This document shows, piece by piece, positions 59,322 through 64,000 of a stretch of DNA of 64,000 nucleotides. Under the pieces are notes generated by a model. It was given only the letters and a program-made list of their open reading frames with translations. It did not search any database and was not told the DNA's origin. Positions within the stretch are counted from its first letter, which is position 1, and each line of letters starts with the position of its first letter. The stretch is taken from NCBI GenBank assembly GCA_012934845.2, contig WNNJ02000794.1, positions 248,001-312,000 on the forward strand, written 5' to 3'. The position numbers were made by a program, and so were the translations under genes. This stretch comes from Pomphorhynchus laevis (taxonomy: Eukaryota > Acanthocephala > Palaeacanthocephala > Echinorhynchida > Pomphorhynchidae).

Positions 59322-62300
59322 TGTCTTGATGGATACTCTGTTTAAGCCGGATACACTCAAACTAACGACAGACTGTCCTGAAGCAGAACGCGAATGGCGT
59401 CACTGGCGATATCGCTTCGAAACATTTATCAAACGCATCAAAATGGATTCACAAGATGACAAACTTGATCTCCTGAAAATCTCAATTTCCGCTCAATTAT
59501 TCGACAAGATTGACGAGTGCCTGGATTATGATTCAGCAATGGATGTCCTCGACAAAGCATTCATAAAATCTACAAATTCGGTTTACAAACGACATCTACT
59601 GTGTTCTGCACGACAAACTCTCGATGAATCGATATCTAACTATGTGGATCGTCTTGAAACACTTGCGCGACAATGCACCTTCAAAGATGTGAAAGCTAAG
59701 GAGCTGCGCGATATTCTTATTTGCGATTCATTTATTACGGGTTTACAATCGAACGAGATTCGTCAACGCATACTCGAGACTAATGACATCGACAAAGAGA
59801 AAGCTTATCAAGTCGCTCGAACGATTGAAGCAGCTCAAACTCAATCAAACGAATATCGACACACATCCGAATTCACAGTAAATGCCTTAAGGGAAACCAA
59901 AGGTTCAAAAGGAAATACTGATATTTCTGAAAGTGAAGAATCTATTGCCGTAGCTCAAAAGATCAACAAGAAAAGGTGCTACTTTTGTGGTGGAGTTATG
60001 CATACACGAAATCGTTGTCCAGCCCGGGATGCTGAATGTTCATTCTGCTTAAAACGTGGACACTACGAAAAAGTTTGTCGAACTAAGTTGCTTCGATCTC
60101 GACGAAAATACAATCGTAGTACTCGACCATACGCGTCCGACTGTGAATCACTTAATATCATATCCTGTCAAAATGCAAATGGTGATGCATCTAAACTTGA
60201 CGACATGACGGTACAAGTTCGCGTTGGAACACAACAGCTGGATGCTCTTATCGATACAGGGAGCTCTTCCAACTTTGTCGATTCATCAGTTATTCGAAAA
60301 CTAGGTATTCCTACAGAATCTTGTTGTGTTAGGATTTCCATGGCTAATTCATCATTTACATCCGTATGCAATAAACGATGCGTATTACCGATATCTTACT
60401 GTGACCGAAACTATACTGACATTCAATGCTTCGTCATGCCTCATCTTTGTCGTGATCTCATACTTGGTCATCCATTCCTGCGCTTGCATTCAAGTGTTTC
60501 CATTCGACTTCGAGGAAATGCTAAGCAAGAAACATTAACCATTGGGCAACTATCGAGCATGGAAATCGATATACCGTCGTTATTTTCAGACGATTTTAAA
60601 AACTGGAAACCTGCAGCAATTCCGTCACGGCGACGTAATATCGAAGATCGCCGCTTTATTGCTTCGGAAGTAAAACGGATGTTGTCCGAAGGCATCATCG
60701 AGCGCAGTCGCTCACCGTGGCGTGCGCAAGTTCTTATTGTAAACAGAGAAGGACGTCGTCGTCTAGTAGTAGATTACTCGCAGACCGTAAATAGATTCAC
60801 GGTCCTCGACGCTTATCCCATGCCCCGAATTGACGACCTGATCGACACCATATCGTCCAATAACGTGTTTAGCACCCTCGATTTAAAAAGTGCTTACCAT
60901 CAAGTTCCTTTGCGAGCAAACGAAAAATTCTTGACCGCATTCGAGGCAGATGGTCAACTCTATCAATTTCAGCGTATGCCTTTTGGACTCACGAATGCTG
61001 TAGCCGCCTTCCAGCGAATAATCAACGAGATCATAGAGAAAGAAAACTTAACCGGCACCTATTCATACCTCGACGATATCATTGTGTGCGGCAAAACACA
61101 GCAAGAACATGATACAAATCTGGCCAAGTTTCGTGAAGTTGCTTCTAGGTACCGAATAACACTAAATGAATCGAAATGTATGATTAATAAAACGATGATC
61201 AATATTCTGGGATATCAAGTTGGTAGTGGTATTAAACGGCCTGATCCTAATCGTGTCTCACCTTTGCGAGAACTGCAGGTACCTCAAAATAAACGTCAAC
61301 TGCGAAGAATTGTCGGCCTTTTCTCACATTATTCCAAATGGATTCAAAATTTTTCGTCGCAGATTCGTCCGTTAGCTGAAACCACGATATTTCCTATTAC
61401 ACCTGCAGCAAAGCGCTCATTTGAGATAATTCGTGATCGTATTATTTCAGCTACTCTAACACCCATTGATTTCAATAAGACATTAAAAAAACGATTTATT
61501 TTAACGTGGCAAATGCGTGCCAGCGCACGCTTACATGACCACAACAAAACAAGACTGTGAATCAGGTGTCGAGAAGGTGTGAACGGAGGAGGTGTTTGAA
61601 TGTGATAAAGGAGGGAGCGCGGCGGACGTCGAGAGGAAGTTGATTCCAGGCGAGTGAGGCGGCGACGAGGAAGGATCGGATACCATAGTTGTTAGATTTA
61701 CAGTAGAGACTGACGCATCCATTTATGCTATCGGTGCTGTATTAACGCAGGATAACAAACCCGTCGCATTTTATTCGCATACACTTAGTAAGAGTGTCGT
61801 TGGACATTCCGCTATTGAGAAAGAGGCCCTTGCCATCGTTGAAGCATTGCGATACTGGAGGCACTATTTGTCTGGACGAACTTTCAATGTTCTAACGGAT
61901 CAAAGGTCAGTTTCATTCATATTTAACAGGAATCATAAGAGTAAAATTAAAAATGAAAAAGTGCAAAGATGGCGTCTCGATCTATCTGAGTTCAAATATT
62001 GTATACTTTACCGGCCTGGAAAGTTGAATTATGCGGCCGACTCAATGTCTAGGGATATTTGTGCTTCAAGTTGCGGTTACTTTAACAAACAGAAAGATCT
62101 CAAGCTTCTTTATGAACTTCACGCTACGCTTTGCCACCCAGGAGTCAATCGTTTGTATCACTTCGTTCAATCGAATCAACTTCCATATAGCACTGAAGAC
62201 GTTCGTTATGTTGTATCTCATTGCGTTACCTGTTCGTTGTTGAAACCAAACTTCTTCAAGCCTCCAAAAACTGCCCTCATCAGAGCGACACGACCTTTCG

Positions 62301-63266
62301 AAAGAATTTCACTTGACTTCAAAGGTCCTTTGCCCAGTTCATCAGGCAAGAAATATTTGCTTACAGCCGTCGATGAATATTCTCGTTATCCCTTTGGATT
62401 TGCATGCCGTGATATGTCCGCTCAAACAGTGATAAATTGCCTGCGTGGTATAGTGACAATATTTGGTCCACCTGAATTTGTACATTCCGATCGCGGGTCA
62501 TCCTTCATGTCGAAAGAATTCTCTGATTATCTGGAGAGTATTGGCACGGTAGCAAGTCACTCTTCTCCGTACAATCCGTTAGGCAACGGACAGATCGAAC
62601 GCTATAACGGTATATTATGGAGCGCTGTACTTTTGCGGCTTAGAGACTACAATCGTCCGGTTGCTGCTTGGGAAACGGTCCTCGCTGAAAGCCTTCAATC
62701 TATTCGAGGACTATTATGCACCTCAACTGGCTCGACACCTCATGATCGAATCTTCAACTTCTCTAGACGCCCATTAATTAAATTCAATTTACCAGAATGG
62801 CTCCGTCGTCCCGGATCTGTATTCGTGCGAAACTTCTACAAACACGACAAATACGACGATAAATTGCTCAAAGCTAAACTGATAAACGCGAATCCAAACA
62901 CGGCTCATATCGAACTTCCATCTGGGAAAGAAGCAAATATTTCAACTCGACACCTATCTCGTTATCCTTCAGAAACCTCCATTTACAAGGATCCAGACAG
63001 TTCGGATATTCGTAGTTCGGGATTGTCAAGGGACGGGGATGACGACTGTCAAGATAGCTTCGATAGGAACCAGCCAGACTATGAAGATGATAACAATAAC
63101 GGAAAGCAATATGATGCCACTGACAATATCGATATGAACTTGAGTTCAAAGAGGACATCAATTCCTGAGGCAAACCATCATCCCGTGACAACTAGAGAAT
63201 TCTACCGACGAAGTACAAGAAGTCGAAGAAGTCCTGCATACTTCCAAAACTATCACATGGGATGAA

Positions 63267-63364
63267 TGTGGTATCACATTTAATTACTTTATCATTTATA
63301 TTTAACTTTACCTACTATTTGTAGATTCGTGAATAAAAGCCATTTATTCTCTCTGGTTATCACA
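63267..63364 (+). repeat. 3' LTR, 98 bases
   Basis: Identical partner of 59209-59306. It begins two bases after the integrase frame's stop codon and is followed by the second ATAGT target copy. Confidence 0.92.
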
Positions 63365-63688
63365 ATAGTCTTCATTTAAATTGAAGATTCCATTATTTTT
63401 CTACACTTCAACATATAATTTGTGGCAATTACAGGTTGCATTAACATTTTTGTACTAAAATATTCTCAATATCGATCAGCCTGCTCGTTTGTTATTTGCA
63501 AATGTTGAAGTATCACAGTGAATGTCATACATAATGCTTAGAAGGTGATGTTTGTGCAGGAAGGCGATATTTAAAGAAGAATTTACTTTAGCAGATACTC
63601 TATTTATATTCAATGTCCAAGCAAGATCCACTAAATTTCCTCTGTTATCTTCCTTTGATAGTAATATTATCTAAATTAGAGATAGAGA

Positions 63689-64000
63689 TGGCATGTTGCT
63701 CTGTGCATTGTAACAGATGGTCTAAAATTAATGTTAAAGCGGATGATATTAAAGTAGTTCAATCCGGTAAATTTTGTTGTGGTGTGTGCGGCTCGTAATT
63801 GTGAATGGAACACTATTCTTGAGGAAAAATTACAAAATAATATTAAAATGGTGTCAGAGCTTAAGGAGATCGTAACTATGCTACAGAATAGTATTCTCTC
63901 TAGTGCATCTGAGGTAAATTTACAACGAAAAATACAGCATAAGTTACCTGAGGTGGTGGGTGAGGTGAATTCTATAACTTCGAATAAATCCTTCAATAAT
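63689..64000 (+). mobile_element. Start of a LINE ORF1 with PHD-like zinc motif, cut by window edge
   Basis: From the ATG at 63689 the frame reads MACCSVHCNRWSKINVKA, then GKFCCGVC, a Cys/His pattern like the PHD-type finger of CR1/L2-group ORF1 proteins. After a one-base frame change near 63785 it continues ARNCEWNTILEEKL and a heptad-like coiled coil (NNIKMVSELKEIVTMLQNSI) to the window end. The frame change suggests a dead copy. A host protein with a PHD finger is less likely. Confidence 0.55.

Larger units (their letters stand above)
59209..63364 (+). mobile_element. Young Ty3/Gypsy (Mag-like) LTR retrotransposon
   Basis: A 4156-base element with two 98-base LTRs that look identical (59209-59306, 63267-63364), each TG...CA, and an ATAGT target duplication (59204-59208 and 63365-63369). 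Parts in order: Gag with two CCHC-type knuckles (CYFCGGVMHTRNRC, then CSFCLKRGHYEKVC), an aspartic protease (LIDTGSSSNFVD), reverse transcriptase (LDLKSAYHQV, YLDDIIV), RNase H, and integrase with a zinc finger (HATLCHPG...CVTC), DDE core and a C-terminal module. No envelope gene. Coding frames are long and GC-richer than the surroundings. It looks nearly whole, but the Pol frame is interrupted at about one place, so it is probably inactive. Identical LTRs imply recent insertion. Confidence 0.93.

Overview
This window reads as nuclear DNA of an invertebrate animal with a very AT-rich genome. The evidence is three spliced, animal-type housekeeping genes with conserved GT-AG introns, many of them only about 43 to 56 bases long, embedded in low-complexity AT sequence and a dense mixture of retroelements. 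The proteins are clearly orthologous to known families but quite divergent, which suggests a fast-evolving lineage. I cannot name the species.

All three host genes lie on the minus strand, in this transcriptional order: a MARCHF5-like mitochondrial membrane ubiquitin ligase (54984 to 49979, 6 exons, 274 residues); an EXOSC8/RRP43-like ring subunit of the RNA exosome (45010 to 23387, 8 exons found, one or more small exons probably missing); and a cullin-4 scaffold (20867 to 576, 15 exons, 722 residues, complete from Met to the C-terminal Tyr-Val-Ala). I assembled the exons by reading the minus strand, matching family motifs and checking that phases join. Introns fall into two classes: minimal ones, and ones swollen to 1.5 to 17.6 kb by repeats.

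Layout from left to right. 1-575: 3' flank of cullin-4. 576-20867: cullin-4. Its introns hold one arm of a large inverted repeat with a decayed copy of the last exon (2.25-3.8 kb), fold-back repeats (5.5-6.5 kb), a dispersed small repeat (7.1-9.1 kb), a tRNA-derived SINE (11.1 kb), and in the 5.2 kb intron 2 a LINE (15.8-17.8 kb) plus an unidentified open frame on the opposite strand (18414-18974). 20.9-23.4 kb: the second arm of that inverted repeat and more fold-backs. 23.4-45.0 kb: the exosome gene; its 17.6 kb intron 3 holds a tandem duplication and a second large inverted repeat (31.3-44.6 kb) enclosing LINE ORFs, an antisense RT fragment and a nested, GC-richer RTE-type LINE with an 18-base target duplication. 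45-50 kb: gene-poor DNA. 50-55 kb: MARCHF5 with SINE units in an intron. 55.6-57.2 kb: an old Ty3/Gypsy relic. 58.9-59.1 kb: a 220-base palindrome. 59209-63364: a young Ty3/Gypsy (Mag-like) element with identical 98-base LTRs and a 5-base target duplication. 63.7-64.0 kb: the start of another LINE ORF1, cut by the window edge.

The host genes are not an obvious pathway cluster: cullin-4 and MARCHF5 both act in ubiquitin transfer but in different complexes, and the exosome subunit is RNA processing. The most unusual things here are structural: two kilobase-scale, nearly identical inverted repeats, one of which duplicates cullin-4's own last intron next to its own start codon; a family of fold-back repeats with a recurring stem-loop; and an LTR element whose putative primer site is complementary to its own LTR.
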